A stretch of DNA of 64,000 bases from Trypanosoma brucei gambiense DAL972 (lineage: Eukaryota > Euglenozoa > Kinetoplastea > Trypanosomatida > Trypanosomatidae): the NCBI RefSeq assembly GCF_000210295.1, contig NC_026743.1, forward strand, positions 2,852,001 through 2,916,000, in the 5' to 3' direction. The notes below the pieces were generated by a model that was given only the letters and a program-made list of their open reading frames with translations, did no database searches and had not been told where the DNA came from. Positions 37,589-48,011 of this stretch are shown in pieces. Numbering within the stretch: the first letter of the stretch is position 1; each line of letters begins with the position of its first letter. Made by a program: the position numbers and the translations under genes.

Positions 37589-39331
37589 TCATTCTACGAT
37601 GATGCCGATAAGCTGATCATAAGCTGCTTTCACTAACTTAAACTTTTCCTCAGCTTCCTTCTGCTCTTGGGCAGAGGCACTGCACCATTTGTCCGGATGC
37701 CACTTCATTGCCAGCGCACGATAACTTTTTCTAACTTTCTCTGCTCCAGCCCCATCAGGTAGGGCAAGTCGGGAATACAACTGCGCCAATGATGTGGGTG
37801 CAGCAGGCTTTGTCCACCTTCTTTCTTCCTCCTTCTTTTCTCCCTGTCTCTCCCGCTGGTCCGAAGTCTTCTTTCGCCCCTTGAGTCGTCGCCACATATC
37901 AACGGCCGCCGGCAGGCGTTCCTCCCGCATGGACCTCTCCACGCTATGCATCGCATCCGTCCATCGGGAAAGTTTCTCCTCACAAAGAGCCTTCAACAGT
38001 AAGAGCTCGGCACGATCTCTCACGCCTTCAACGTTTCTTAGCGCGACGTCAAGATCATCTACACATTCATAAAGGCGGCTAGAATGATAAAGTGCCTGTG
38101 CTCGCTGCGACAAAACCGCAGCACGAAGGCGGTCACCAATGAACGGACGCTGAAGAGCCTTCGTACACACCTCAACAAGTTGCGGCCAATTTTTCGCCGC
38201 AGAAGTCTTCTCCAACTCACGACATAAGTCAATGCATTGCTGTATACGGCTGTTTACCTGCCGGAACCGGGCCGCGCAGTCTGCTGAAGCACTCACGCGC
38301 GAAAGAGGAAGAATTGCCACTAACTCGCTTTCGTTGCTGCATTCAAGAAATCGCAACTGCACGTTCCAGTACATGAGTTCCGGAAAGTTAGGGTAGCGTC
38401 GAAGGCATTCCTCAGCATGCAGCAAAGCAGCTCGGCTCCCCAATTCGACGGCCGCAAGTTGTACCTTCAAGGCCTCAAAGGGTGCACATGGTGCCCGCTT
38501 CAGTAGTTCGTTCAATTGTTTAAGTGCCGTCGCGTGCTCGTTTCTGTCAAAAAGGGCAGTAGAGTTTTCATATAAAGTGATATTCGCCAACTCTTCTTCA
38601 AAACCGTGCCCACACGTTTTGCTGTACGTGTCAATGAGCCCCCTGGCCTCCGAGCACTTTCCGCAACAAATGTGTATGCGCACTGCACGCCTGGCACCCA
38701 AAACGTATTGATTATTCATCTCGCAGGAACGTATGGCGTCCCGGAGGCTACAACGATAGCTGCCGCAGCAAAGATAGCACATTGCCCTGTTGCTTACCAT
38801 GGCAGCGTTCAACACGGTTGGCAGGCAGGAATCTATCACCGCCGAAAAGTTTCTGGCAGCTTCGCTGTAATCACCCACTTTGTATAGCTCGGCAGCCTTT
38901 TGATACAGACTTAGTTGTTTGTCATCAAGTGATGCTGAATACATAGAGGAGTCGAGAGTGTAGAGGTCATGTTTGTCCCCGGAATGGCAGCAATCGTTAC
39001 CACCAGCCCCATCTCCTCCATCACTAAAAGTAGGGCCTGGTAGGGCCGCCGAAGGCCCCGCGATGGCCGACGTTATCTCCTCCAACTGCTGAGTCAATTT
39101 CAGGAATTCTTCATCGCTGAACTGAGTCAGTTTGTTCCCAGGTGCATATTCCTCTTTGGGCTCAGGGGGTTTCTGCCTTTGAAGTGATACCCTTGCTTGC
39201 TTTTGCTCACGCCACTCCTGCACTGCCGCATTCCAGTCGTTGTATATTGAGGCATCAATAAACTGGTGGATCCGTTCATCACACGCAAGCAGAACCTTCG
39301 CTGGAAACGTACGGTATTTCGCATCTTCCAT
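37589..39331 (-). CDS. TPR and J-domain co-chaperone, DNAJC7-like
   Basis: A 580-residue Hsp40 co-chaperone. Helical TPR pairs cover about 130-480 (YQKAAELYKVGDYSEAARNF and similar), with the J-domain at the C-terminus: LYSRLALPDGAGAEKVRKSY, and the HPD motif at 545-547, which stimulates Hsp70 ATPase. The DNAJC7/TPR2 family has the same order and links Hsp90 and Hsp70. A GD-rich linker lies at about 95-120, and the region just before the J-domain is highly charged. No organelle signal is present. The first in-frame codon is TTG, so the first ATG (39331) is used. The likely role is cytosolic chaperone transfer. Confidence 0.85.
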   Translation of the reverse strand: MEDAKYRTFPAKVLLACDERIHQFIDASIYNDWNAAVQEWREQKQARVSLQRQKPPEPKEEYAPGNKLTQFSDEEFLKLTQQLEEITSAIAGPSAALPGPTFSDGGDGAGGNDCCHSGDKHDLYTLDSSMYSASLDDKQLSLYQKAAELYKVGDYSEAARNFSAVIDSCLPTVLNAAMVSNRAMCYLCCGSYRCSLRDAIRSCEMNNQYVLGARRAVRIHICCGKCSEARGLIDTYSKTCGHGFEEELANITLYENSTALFDRNEHATALKQLNELLKRAPCAPFEALKVQLAAVELGSRAALLHAEECLRRYPNFPELMYWNVQLRFLECSNESELVAILPLSRVSASADCAARFRQVNSRIQQCIDLCRELEKTSAAKNWPQLVEVCTKALQRPFIGDRLRAAVLSQRAQALYHSSRLYECVDDLDVALRNVEGVRDRAELLLLKALCEEKLSRWTDAMHSVERSMREERLPAAVDMWRRLKGRKKTSDQRERQGEKKEEERRWTKPAAPTSLAQLYSRLALPDGAGAEKVRKSYRALAMKWHPDKWCSASAQEQKEAEEKFKLVKAAYDQLIGIIVE

Positions 39332-40272
39332 CAAACACCCTACTGCCAGTCACGCTAGAAAATGTAACGAAAACGTAGTGCCAGGGAAAAGCAGAGAGGC
39401 GAGAATGAAAGAAACACAAACGTTGGTGAAGGGCCTTCGCGACCTCATTTTTCAAAAGAAGGGAGGGTCACGGCGAAATATCCACTATGGGGAAGGCTAA
39501 CTGCCCACGAGTGAAAGTACAAAGGTGCGCCCAACGCTGGATAAAGAGACCGAATGTAAGCAAACATTCTTTATTGCAACGGGGCTTTTCAGGATGGATA
39601 CCGTATTTGTGTATTTGCACATATGTATATGCGCCTGATCACATGTACTGAAGGATATTTATAGCTCACAATGGCGGCGAACACACATCTGTCCACAGTT
39701 CAATGGAGGGGTAGGAATAACCACTGCATTAGGTGCCCTCCCCTATGGTTTTGAACTGGCCGGTCTTTGAAAAAGTTCGTGAATACGTTATCTCCGCATT
39801 AGTCGGGGTTGAAGCCGAGTCGCTACTGCTCGCCTCGCGTCTCGCCTTTGAGATCGACGGCTGCCCAACAGTGGAACGAACCGTTGTCAAACACAACAAA
39901 ATAAATCACTCGTGACATTAGTGACGGTGCGAAGATTGCTATTGCAATGCGCCTCACCCATGGCTATCCACATTTCCTCCTCTGCCTAACTAGCTTTGTT
40001 GGACGCCACAGAAATCAAGTATAGAAAGTACAGAGTTACCGCCGGCCACTGGTGCACCGCATGGATGGCACAGCAACGTGAAGAGTATTGCAACAATAGC
40101 GAGTCGTATCAACATTTGACAGGGGGAAAAGGTATTCTAACGCTCCCCACAGGTGCGGACAAGTACACACACACAGAGAGAGAGATAAAAGCAAAAAAAA
40201 AAAGTTAGGGGACCGCGAAGGAAAAAAGGAGTGAAGAACCAGGTCACTCCTGAATATGTACATGGTAGAGAT
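39332..40272. other. intergenic, about 0.94 kb
   Basis: 3' UTR of the EF-hand gene and splice region of the J-protein gene. Short ORFs are antisense or start with GTG. Nothing else is seen. Confidence 0.4.
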
Positions 40273-41049
40273 TTATACTAACGGCATAGCATCGTCCGCA
40301 GCGGCCTTTGCTGCAGCTTCCTGCTGCCGTCGTCTCTCAATCTCCTCAAATGCCGCCCGCTCTAGTTCCTCCTTTGTAGGTGGGACATATGTTCCCTGCA
40401 ACCGAGAGGCCAATTCCGGTAAGCTACATTCTTTAGGGAGGAGCGAACGGAGTTGTTGCACCTCCGCGGGATTCAAAACGCTCTCCCCATTGGTTGTGAC
40501 CAACTCGACTAATTCATCGATGGTAATGCTGTCATCGCCTTCCGTGTCCAGAATTCTTAGCGCCCCCAATACCTCTTTTTGCTCAGTCACCGCGTCGCGA
40601 TAAATTTCCTCAACGCATGATATAAATATATTCCAGTCAATGTTCTTTACCTCTTCAGCAGGCGTAATCTTTACGGGCTGCTGCGGATTTTGCCCATCCT
40701 GCACTGTTCCTTCAGCAGAGCGATCCCCAGCTAATTTCGTGTTTTTCTTCATTGCAACTGTACCGATTCGCTTCCTATCCTTCATCTCCTCGCGCCGCTG
40801 CTCCTTGTCTCGTCTTATTTCCTCGTTGCGTCGCCACTCCTCCAGTCGAAGCACGGGCTCCGCCATCCGCTCACGCAAATAGTCGATATCATCTTGTGTT
40901 GGATTCATCCCCATGGCCCGCAGTAGCGTCACGCAGTCCAAAAGTGAAACCAGCTTCTCCTTGTTTTCAAGCAGGTTGAACGTGGCCTCCGCGTCATTGT
41001 ACACTTCACTTGTCAACACACGGGGGTGGCGCCGCTGACGTTCTTCCAT
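40273..41049 (-). CDS. EF-hand protein, DRC8/EFCAB2-like
   Basis: A 258-residue acidic/basic, charge-rich protein. An EF-hand loop is clear at 168-179 (DTEGDDSITIDE). The overall pattern (a degenerate first hand with LLRAMGMNPTQDDIDYLRERM, then the second after KEVLGALRILD) resembles DRC8/EFCAB2, a subunit of the axonemal nexin-dynein regulatory complex. A long charged helix (about 75-110) and a Gln/Ala-rich C-terminal coiled coil are extra. The frame is open upstream to an ATG at 41370 that would add two hydrophobic segments. But a T-rich tract and AG at 41101-41100 lie inside that extension, so the ATG at 41049 is preferred. The flagellar role is inferred. Confidence 0.7.
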   Translation of the reverse strand: MEERQRRHPRVLTSEVYNDAEATFNLLENKEKLVSLLDCVTLLRAMGMNPTQDDIDYLRERMAEPVLRLEEWRRNEEIRRDKEQRREEMKDRKRIGTVAMKKNTKLAGDRSAEGTVQDGQNPQQPVKITPAEEVKNIDWNIFISCVEEIYRDAVTEQKEVLGALRILDTEGDDSITIDELVELVTTNGESVLNPAEVQQLRSLLPKECSLPELASRLQGTYVPPTKEELERAAFEEIERRRQQEAAAKAAADDAMPLV

Positions 41050-42418
41050 TCCCGCGACGCTGCTGCGTATTTGTATCTTCACACTTCCTCTACAATACGC
41101 TATCAAAACAACAAAAATAAATCCTGTGCACAACCAAAGTGGATACCAAACAAGGACGGTATAGCTAGAGAAGGGACAAACTGGGGAATCTAGCACAGAA
41201 CAAAAGTTTTGAATGTCGAGAGGCGTAGCCCAACTCCGTTCTGAAACCTGGAGAGTAACTCGCAGGGACATGAAAGAGTAAAATACAATAAAAATTATTA
41301 TATCCAAGAACAAAAATGAAAACGAACGTGGCCCCTCCGCGGACCAGTCGGTGCCCAACTTAGTACTCATATCTCCTCATGCAGTACACGGAGGTGAATA
41401 AATTCGTAATGATGGTAGTGATAACAGCGGTGGAAGCGGAAAGGAGAACGGGGAATATCAATCAAATAAAAGTCTAACCCAGTTGAGCAGATGAATTTTC
41501 TCCACAACGGAAAGCTCGTTTCGACTGTCTCGCTCCCATTCCTTCTCTTTCGTCCCTTTCACTGTCATTACCTGCCCCGTGTTTCTCTTTTCGTTTCTCC
41601 TTCTTTTAAAATTTGTCATAAGTCAACACACCTGCGAGTGGCATGTATTTGGCAGCGGTAACGATCCTATTAATAATTACAACATCAAATTAATAACGAT
41701 GATGATCATAATATTAATAATACGCTACATGTTGGACGAATATACAAATGAAGAATTATTATGCAGTTAAAATAAAATGGAATGAAAAGAATGGGCATCA
41801 TGTCACCACAAGCATTAGGTTTTTCTTTCGCATATTCATTTTCATTTGCTCACTCATTTACTTTTCACTGCTTTATTACACGTTACTGGCTCGTTTTCTG
41901 TTTGATGCTTATGAAGAAAAAATATATATATATATGGAGGCAATGGTAATTATAACAAAAAGTGTGGGAAGTCTCCCCAGTTTGATATCATGATGAAAAT
42001 TCCCGGGTCATGTTCAGTTTCGGACAACTTCAAAAAAAAAAAAGAAACGAAGAGTAGACGAGCACACAGACGCACACACACGCCAAAGCAAGCCAAACCA
42101 GGCACACGCTTATGATACTTTTGATAAACCCATTACTGTTGGAAAAAATGATCTGTGTGTTCAGGAAAGAAAAAAAAATACGAAGGAAGGAAGAAAATCT
42201 GATACCTACCGCTGAACGCGGTGTCAAACAATATTAACGATTTATTTCGGTTTGTTTCAGTTTTCCCACCTCCCTATCTCCTTTCCCTGTGCGCAGGCCC
42301 GCATACACACGCGGTAAGGTTGCTGCTTACCGTAAGTTGAATTTTATTCCTCTTCCATTTATCAAGCTACACCTTGACATGTGAAGTTGTTCACATCGCC
42401 GTGTACGTGGCCACGACG
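41050..42418. other. intergenic, 1.37 kb
   Basis: AT-rich, with an A/T-dense block at about 41660-41770 and a TA run near 41928-41936. Contains the 3' UTR of the MATE gene. No gene is supported on the transcribed strand. Confidence 0.4.
41100..41128 (-). promoter_or_regulatory. predicted trans-splice acceptor
   Basis: On the minus strand, a T-rich tract (ATTTATTTTTGTTGTTTTG) ends in AG at 41101-41100. It lies 50 bases upstream of the ATG at 41049 and within the longer reading frame, arguing for the shorter EF-hand protein. Confidence 0.6.
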
Positions 42419-43867
42419 TCAGTTAGTGGAAAGCAGGGCCTTTTCCTCACCTTCTGTCAACTCAAGAGCTTTTTGTGCGAGTTTCTTCCAATCCCAGCGG
42501 CTCATCAGACAATAAAGCAAAATCACTTCAAACACCATACCGGTTAGTAAACCCCCGATTACGCCCTTCACACCCCATTTGAAGACAAGAACATACAAGG
42601 CAATAGAGGGGATGCCCACAAACCATAAAGTGAGAAGCACACCTTGAGCCGCTTGCTTGGGTTGACCAGCACCTCGGAAAATTCCCTGCAAGCAGAGCTG
42701 CAGCGAATCTGCCATGTGAGTTAAGGCAACAAGTGGCATTGTCGATTCAACAGCCTTCGCCACACTGGGAACGTTAGTGTAGAGACGTGCGACAAATGCC
42801 CCATTGTAAACAAGGGCAGCAGCCGTTGCTACACCTAATACGATATCACAAATGATTATAAATTTAGCATAACGCTTAGAAAACTTGTATCGCCCGGACC
42901 CCAACGCATTTCCTACTATGACACTTGCAGAAACGCTTATTCCAAGGGACAGAGCGAACAACAAAGATAATATGTTCATAAAGACGCCAACAACCGCCAG
43001 TGCGAGAGGTGATATGGTAACTGCAAAACACGCTTGCAGCTCGAATGCCCACCACTCAGCACATACAGCCACTAGCGACGGTAGTCCCACTCTAAGGAAA
43101 GTTATCCATTCATCTTTCCTCAGAAGTGCGGGAGACGGCCACGGGGCGTCAAAGATTACGACAGCGGGGTGAAACGCAGCGATCAGCGAGACTGCGATAG
43201 CACATACACTCACTGTGCAGCCAAGGGCCCAAGCCGCGCCATGAACCCCCAATGGTGTTAGATAATAGTTAATGAAAGGAGAAGCCACAGCTGACACGAA
43301 GTTAGCCAAGGCGACAAGAGACGGCTGCCGCTGTGCAAGTAATGTTTTGCTAACAACACCGCTTACGATCTGCGCTAGTAAGTAAAGCGGACAGTGTGCG
43401 AGAAACAGAGCACCTCCCTCGCCGAGACCTTCACCGAACGAAAACACCATGAAAGGTTTGCTTGTGATGAAGAAGATACTCATTAAAGCCCATAAGACAA
43501 GATCAATAACGAGAGCTCTTTGTAGCGTTTCGCCAATCAGAGGGGAATGTGGGTCGTGACCATAGGCCTGTGAGCTAATAGTATCGATTGCAGCGCCCAA
43601 CCCACAAACGATGGACATCGCAAGGACATTGAAGACGAGAAGCCCAGCACTGTACTCAGACATCCCCTTTTCCCCAAGATGGTTTCCGACGAACATCAGC
43701 GTAATCGTTTGAGACGCCATCATGAGAATTCCACTAATATCCGTCGGTATCAAAATTTTCAGCGTTTGGATTAACAACGTAACGAGGCCTTCGTCACCGT
43801 CAGCACAACGATCCTGTACACGACCCTCCTTACCTTCCTTGCATTGTGATGCAGGCTTGGCTGTCAT
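42419..43867 (-). CDS. MATE family efflux transporter
   Basis: A multidrug and toxin extrusion carrier, a cation-coupled exporter of organic cations or metabolites. The protein has 482 aa and about twelve hydrophobic spans in two six-helix bundles, as in the family. Conserved features include GAAIDTISSQAYGHD near the start of the first bundle, SPFINYYLTPLGVHGAAWAL, and VGNALGSGRYKFSKRYA opening the equivalent part of the second bundle, then LQLCLQGIFRGAGQPK. The frame can be read 52 residues further to an ATG at 44023, but that part is the pyrimidine tract of the splice site, so the ATG at 43867 is chosen. Confidence 0.93.
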   Translation of the reverse strand: MTAKPASQCKEGKEGRVQDRCADGDEGLVTLLIQTLKILIPTDISGILMMASQTITLMFVGNHLGEKGMSEYSAGLLVFNVLAMSIVCGLGAAIDTISSQAYGHDPHSPLIGETLQRALVIDLVLWALMSIFFITSKPFMVFSFGEGLGEGGALFLAHCPLYLLAQIVSGVVSKTLLAQRQPSLVALANFVSAVASPFINYYLTPLGVHGAAWALGCTVSVCAIAVSLIAAFHPAVVIFDAPWPSPALLRKDEWITFLRVGLPSLVAVCAEWWAFELQACFAVTISPLALAVVGVFMNILSLLFALSLGISVSASVIVGNALGSGRYKFSKRYAKFIIICDIVLGVATAAALVYNGAFVARLYTNVPSVAKAVESTMPLVALTHMADSLQLCLQGIFRGAGQPKQAAQGVLLTLWFVGIPSIALYVLVFKWGVKGVIGGLLTGMVFEVILLYCLMSRWDWKKLAQKALELTEGEEKALLSTN

Positions 43868-44263
43868 GATTATTTCCTTCAGACTCTTATGGTGAGGAGG
43901 GAAGCGTACAAGAAAAAAAATTCCCCTGCGAGAAGTGCGGAGAAGAAGCAAAAGAAAAAGAAAAAGACAGAAAGGAAAGGAAACGGGTGGATAATCACCA
44001 ACAGAAGTAAGAGATGCCTTCATCGTAAAAAGAAAAATAGGTATTCACCTCCATGTGGTAGACACCGTCAACTTAAAACATAATCCATTTTACATGTGCT
44101 GTCTAGGTATCGACAAAAGACTCTTTGCATCCAGTCTTTCATTCTTTCCTTTCGCCGTGCGCAAACGTGCAGGTCCAATCACCGGTGTGGAGCTGACCTT
44201 CATATTCTTATGGCGCTCTAAAGTGAAAAGAATGAGAAAAGCCAAGCGGTGAACAGGGGATTA
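43868..44263. other. intergenic, splice region of MATE gene
   Basis: Holds the acceptor above and the 3' UTR of the next upstream gene. No coding sequence is supported. Confidence 0.45.
43926..43975 (-). promoter_or_regulatory. predicted trans-splice acceptor of MATE gene
   Basis: On the minus strand a CTTTTTCTTTTTCTTTTGC-type tract and CACTTCTCGCAG end at AG 43927-43926, 59 bases before the ATG at 43867. Confidence 0.75.
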
Positions 44264-44950
44264 TTATGACTCAAGCAGTAATACAGACGCCGCAAGACCC
44301 GCCTTAGCGTCGTTTACAGAAGACATGACATCCTCTAAACGCACCGCGAAAAGTGAGGCATCTGCCGTCCCTGCGGAAATCTTCTGAAGTTGCTCAAACT
44401 CTTCAGACGACATCCCCTTCTTAATGGTGTGCAACGTGTATGGCGGCAAACCCTCATTTCCCACAGAGTATTCACCAAACCCCAACTTTCTCACATCCCT
44501 TAGGTCAAATCCAGCAGAAGTGAGGAGTTCGTGGTTTTGCCACGTTATGTTGTCACCACTGTCTTTCGCACCGCAGAATGCCTCGGTGGTGAGGCCACAT
44601 CCGACGGCTACGCAACGGCGTTGAAGAAGTAGGGCGTACCTCACAGTCTCCACAATGACAACAGGCAGAAGTATTGCGGGAGAAAAATCAGACATCTCGA
44701 CAGGTTGGACAATTTTTCCAGTGGGTGTGTTACACTCCACGTCCATAATAACCCCTACAACACGCCGTGCAATGTGTCGGACGTTGCGTACGAGAAACGC
44801 AGAAGGCACCAGCCCACTTGACTCACACGCAGCCACATAGTTCATGAAAGGCACATACGTCGCCACCGCTTTCACCATGTCTTCTCCGTCATCACGATAC
44901 GTCTTATGTGCCGTAAGCAGCGCAACATCCTTTCCAATCTTAACCTCCAT
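44264..44950 (-). CDS. degenerate Nudix-like protein
   Basis: A 228-residue protein. Its central part resembles the ADP-sugar pyrophosphatase branch of Nudix hydrolases: a strand with AILLPVVIVETVRYALLLQR, then TEAFCGAKDSGDN and GFGEYSVGNEGLPPYTLHT where a Nudix enzyme has its post-box strand. The Nudix box itself (GX5EX7REUXEEXGU) is not preserved; its Glu residues are missing, so it is probably not an active pyrophosphatase. This is inference from alignment by eye. The longest frame starts with TTG; the ATG at 44950 is used. No signal peptide or membrane span is convincing. Confidence 0.55.
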   Translation of the reverse strand: MEVKIGKDVALLTAHKTYRDDGEDMVKAVATYVPFMNYVAACESSGLVPSAFLVRNVRHIARRVVGVIMDVECNTPTGKIVQPVEMSDFSPAILLPVVIVETVRYALLLQRRCVAVGCGLTTEAFCGAKDSGDNITWQNHELLTSAGFDLRDVRKLGFGEYSVGNEGLPPYTLHTIKKGMSSEEFEQLQKISAGTADASLFAVRLEDVMSSVNDAKAGLAASVLLLES

Positions 44951-45244
44951 TCCCTTTTCTACCCTCGATTTTCTAGTAGTAAGTCCGTTACCACCTCTTG
45001 AGACTCGCACGAAAAAGATCACAAGTTGGGGAAACCGATACAAAAAAGGTAAGATAAAAGTAAAGGTACGCCGCAAATCGACACCCACCAACACGAATGG
45101 GTGTACACAAGTAAATGATGGTAGCCGTGCAGATATATGCTGAAGCACACACAGAGAGAACGAGGAGCAGGTCAATGATCGTTTGCACCTCAGTTTCTGC
45201 TTAATTCCATCATCCTTTAATTAACTCTCAAAGGCGCCTTGGGG

Positions 45245-45673
45245 TTACACATTTCGGTTACCCCGGGCCTGCAAACCGAGCAATGACAATAACTTTTGTA
45301 CGGGCGGCGAAAGCATTACCGGTCCGAGAAGCGGGACAGACTCTAAAACGCGCGCTACCATCGGAAAGAAGTTTCCGAAGAGGTTCAGGGTACCAAACCC
45401 CTGTATCATGAGACCTATGAGTGACCGTCCCAACATGATGAGAAGCATCCCAATGAAGAAGCAGCAGGACGCACGGCGGCGAAACAGGAAGAAGGACTTG
45501 AATCGACTTGGACCCATAACTAATGCGATGCCAGCAACGAAAAGAACGTTTCCCATAGTCAAAAGAACACTATCCAGAAACATCACGATGCCTATAAAGT
45601 TGAAGAACACTCCTAGCGAGGTAAGAGCAATGCCAATCTTCGTTGAATCATTCCAGCTGTATAAAGAGTCCAT
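45245..45673 (-). CDS. GOT1: GOT1-like Golgi transport protein
   Basis: A 142-residue four-span membrane protein of the Got1/Sft2 family, which works with COPII or Golgi vesicles in ER-Golgi traffic. The N-terminal motif NDSTKIGIALTSLGVFFNF, the second span MGNVLFVAGIALVMGPSRF, RASCCFFIGMLLIMLGRSLI, and FGNFFPMVARVLESVPLLG all match the Got1 layout. Length is normal. The short polar C-terminus ends RGNRNV. The start is the ATG at 45673. A SEC22-type longin is nearby but unrelated in control beyond sharing the polycistron. Confidence 0.92.
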   Translation of the reverse strand: MDSLYSWNDSTKIGIALTSLGVFFNFIGIVMFLDSVLLTMGNVLFVAGIALVMGPSRFKSFFLFRRRASCCFFIGMLLIMLGRSLIGLMIQGFGTLNLFGNFFPMVARVLESVPLLGPVMLSPPVQKLLSLLGLQARGNRNV

Positions 45674-46061
45674 TTGGCAGTGTCAGGATATCACCTGTTT
45701 TTTTTCACCCTAGTTGCAATGGCAACCGCGAATGATCCGTGTGGGTCAACGTATGAGTTTGACAATAAAGTATCAAAGGTGTAAATACTCGTTGAAAGGA
45801 AAGAAAGAAACAAGGAATGAAAAGATTCAGTGTTGTTATACATAAATGTGAAGCAAACAAAAAGATAATTTACTAGTGGTAAGCCTCCCCCCCCCCGCAT
45901 CCTGGAGGAGGAGCCGCCTCACGACGGTTGAAATTAGAACGAGAAGGGGAACTTCCTTTTTTTTTTTACACTTCCTTGCGCATGCGTGTTACACGAACTC
46001 ATTTTTATGTTACTTACTGTTTATCCGTTGCACACCTTTCGTACAACCCTCAATTTTAACT
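45674..46061. other. intergenic
   Basis: Contains a C10 run at 45887-45896 and a T10 run at about 45958-45967 on the plus strand. 3' UTR of NOC2 lies here. No gene is seen. Confidence 0.4.
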
Positions 46062-48011
46062 CTAGGAGTTGTGGTCGCTCCTTTGTCGCTTGCGATTCTT
46101 TTTGCTCTTTTCCCTCTCCACGGTGGCTTCCAGCGTAACCCTTTCTTCCCCATTTGCATCTTTCTGTTTAGCAGCAAAGGCCTCAATACGCTGCTGCCGC
46201 AGCGATTGGTAGTATGTAATCAATGGGTTTCCAGATGCTTTCAGTTCGTCCTCCATTTGTTTTACTGCAGCCAAATCACACGGGCCGGGCCCGGATTGCT
46301 CGCGCTTCGATACGATTTTTTGGTTTGTAGTTTGAATGTGGCGCAAGAGGGCGCTTAATTGGGCATGCACCTTTGGTACCTTTACCTCCGTGCGCAGTCG
46401 TTTCAAAGTCACTTCAACAGACCAAAAAGCCTCAGGAAAGCCGACCGTGTGGCTGTGCGTCGCCAGGTGTTCCGAAAGAAGATAAAGACATTCAGACCAC
46501 ACACTTCGATGATAGGAGAAGTTGCGTGCCTGAGACTTCTTTACACGAATTGTGAAGCGCAGATCCACCGGGTCGCCTGTTTCCCCCCGTCCACTACCAT
46601 TACTGTGGTGACCCAAGGCAATGCTTGGTGACGTGAGAATACGCAGGAGGTAAGGCGCCACAGGTATAAAAACACCATCAGCACGAAGTGCAATGTGGTT
46701 GAGCACTTCAATAACCTGGAGATGCATGGGGAACATGCGTGGAGAGGAAAAAAGGTCCATAAGCCCAGTAGCGAGTTGGACAACAGGATGAATAAGGGGC
46801 CCGAGTTGCGATGCTTCGGAATAATTTGACACAACAGCGCCCCATGCGCGCAGTGCGTTGAGGTATTGCCAGTTTACCACAGCACGTACATTACTCTGCG
46901 ACTGTTGCTGCAGGGCCCCGCGAAGATAAATCGCCAGCTGACGCAGGTATACGAATGCGTGCTGATAAGCTGCTTCCATGTCAGTCCCATAGAGGTCAAC
47001 CACACAGTTGGTGAGAAACGCTAACAGAGGAGCGTTGCGGATGTTATAACTGTGCGCCGTGCGTATGAGTGTGAGAAACACACCCTTAAAGGCCGTTGAC
47101 TGATACATAGAACGGGTACCCGTCGCACGCGTCGCAATTGAGCGAACAACAACATAAGCAGCGACGCGGACAGACTCCTCTGTTGCACAACAAAGTAAAA
47201 GGGATGCCTTCAAAACAGATTTTGTCATACCCTTTAGGAAATGGAGGATGGGTACAAAAGCTACTAAAGCGTGAAGCAGGCCAGCCGCCAGCGCAGCGTC
47301 AGTGTTGCTCTCGTCCAAGCTGACCACCAAAGACGACAATATACGCCTCACCAAATGCCGTGTTTTGGGCGTTTTGAACGCTCCTTTACCGGTGATGACG
47401 GTGCTAAGGTTCGAGCCAATAAACTGGGCAACACGTAGCATGGACTCTTTCACCAGCGATGGGTCTTCGAATTTGCGCCTGGTGGTTGCCCTGGGGCTCT
47501 CTTTTACACGGTACCCGAGTTCACGCAGCGCGCTTACAAAAATGTTAACACACGCTTCCACATTCTTCTCCTTAATCAGGCGGTCGAGCTCCCCACTTGT
47601 GACACGTGACTCCTGAATCGACTGCTCTCCATTCCCCTCGTCAGCGATCCCGCTTATGTTATCATCGCCATCGTCTATGTCGTTACCATCCTCTTCTTCA
47701 TCTGGCTCCGTTTCAGCGTCACTGCCCTCGTTCTCATCCACAATATCCATGTCCTTGTCCCCAAACTGCAGTAAAGTGGGATCCTCTTCCTCGAGGTACG
47801 AATAAAACTCCGGGTCCGTATCCTTCAGCCGCTCCAGTTGCTCTTGATGCTCCCGCTCCTCACGCTCTGCCTCCTTTTCTTCCCGCACCTTTTTCCTTTC
47901 CACACGCTCCAGCTTCTCCTTCTTCGCCTTGGCGCCCTTACGTCGGTTTTCAATCACAGTCGCCAAATGCTTCTTCGCATACTTCTTGAACGATTTTTTT
48001 TCCTTTGCCAT
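46062..48011 (-). CDS. NOC2: NOC2-type nucleolar protein, 60S ribosome biogenesis
   Basis: A 649-residue protein of the NOC2 family. With NOC1 and NOC3 it carries pre-60S particles from nucleolus to nucleoplasm. The N-terminus is a Lys/Glu-rich coiled coil with basic nuclear signals (KKSFKKYAKKHLA), followed by the family motif DPEFYSYLEEEDPTLLQF and an acidic run (about 88-125). The helical repeat domain covers about 160-600 (including NHIALRADGVFIPVAPYLL), and the C-terminus is basic (KSKKNRKRQRSDHNS). The ATG at 48011 follows a T-rich tract with AG at 48043-48042 on the minus strand. Confidence 0.93.
   Translation of the reverse strand: MAKEKKSFKKYAKKHLATVIENRRKGAKAKKEKLERVERKKVREEKEAEREEREHQEQLERLKDTDPEFYSYLEEEDPTLLQFGDKDMDIVDENEGSDAETEPDEEEDGNDIDDGDDNISGIADEGNGEQSIQESRVTSGELDRLIKEKNVEACVNIFVSALRELGYRVKESPRATTRRKFEDPSLVKESMLRVAQFIGSNLSTVITGKGAFKTPKTRHLVRRILSSLVVSLDESNTDAALAAGLLHALVAFVPILHFLKGMTKSVLKASLLLCCATEESVRVAAYVVVRSIATRATGTRSMYQSTAFKGVFLTLIRTAHSYNIRNAPLLAFLTNCVVDLYGTDMEAAYQHAFVYLRQLAIYLRGALQQQSQSNVRAVVNWQYLNALRAWGAVVSNYSEASQLGPLIHPVVQLATGLMDLFSSPRMFPMHLQVIEVLNHIALRADGVFIPVAPYLLRILTSPSIALGHHSNGSGRGETGDPVDLRFTIRVKKSQARNFSYHRSVWSECLYLLSEHLATHSHTVGFPEAFWSVEVTLKRLRTEVKVPKVHAQLSALLRHIQTTNQKIVSKREQSGPGPCDLAAVKQMEDELKASGNPLITYYQSLRQQRIEAFAAKQKDANGEERVTLEATVEREKSKKNRKRQRSDHNS

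Noticed and set aside
41050..41370. Two hydrophobic segments at the start of the EF-hand protein
   Set aside because: They overlap a T-rich tract and AG at 41101-41100, so they are probably untranslated leader sequence.
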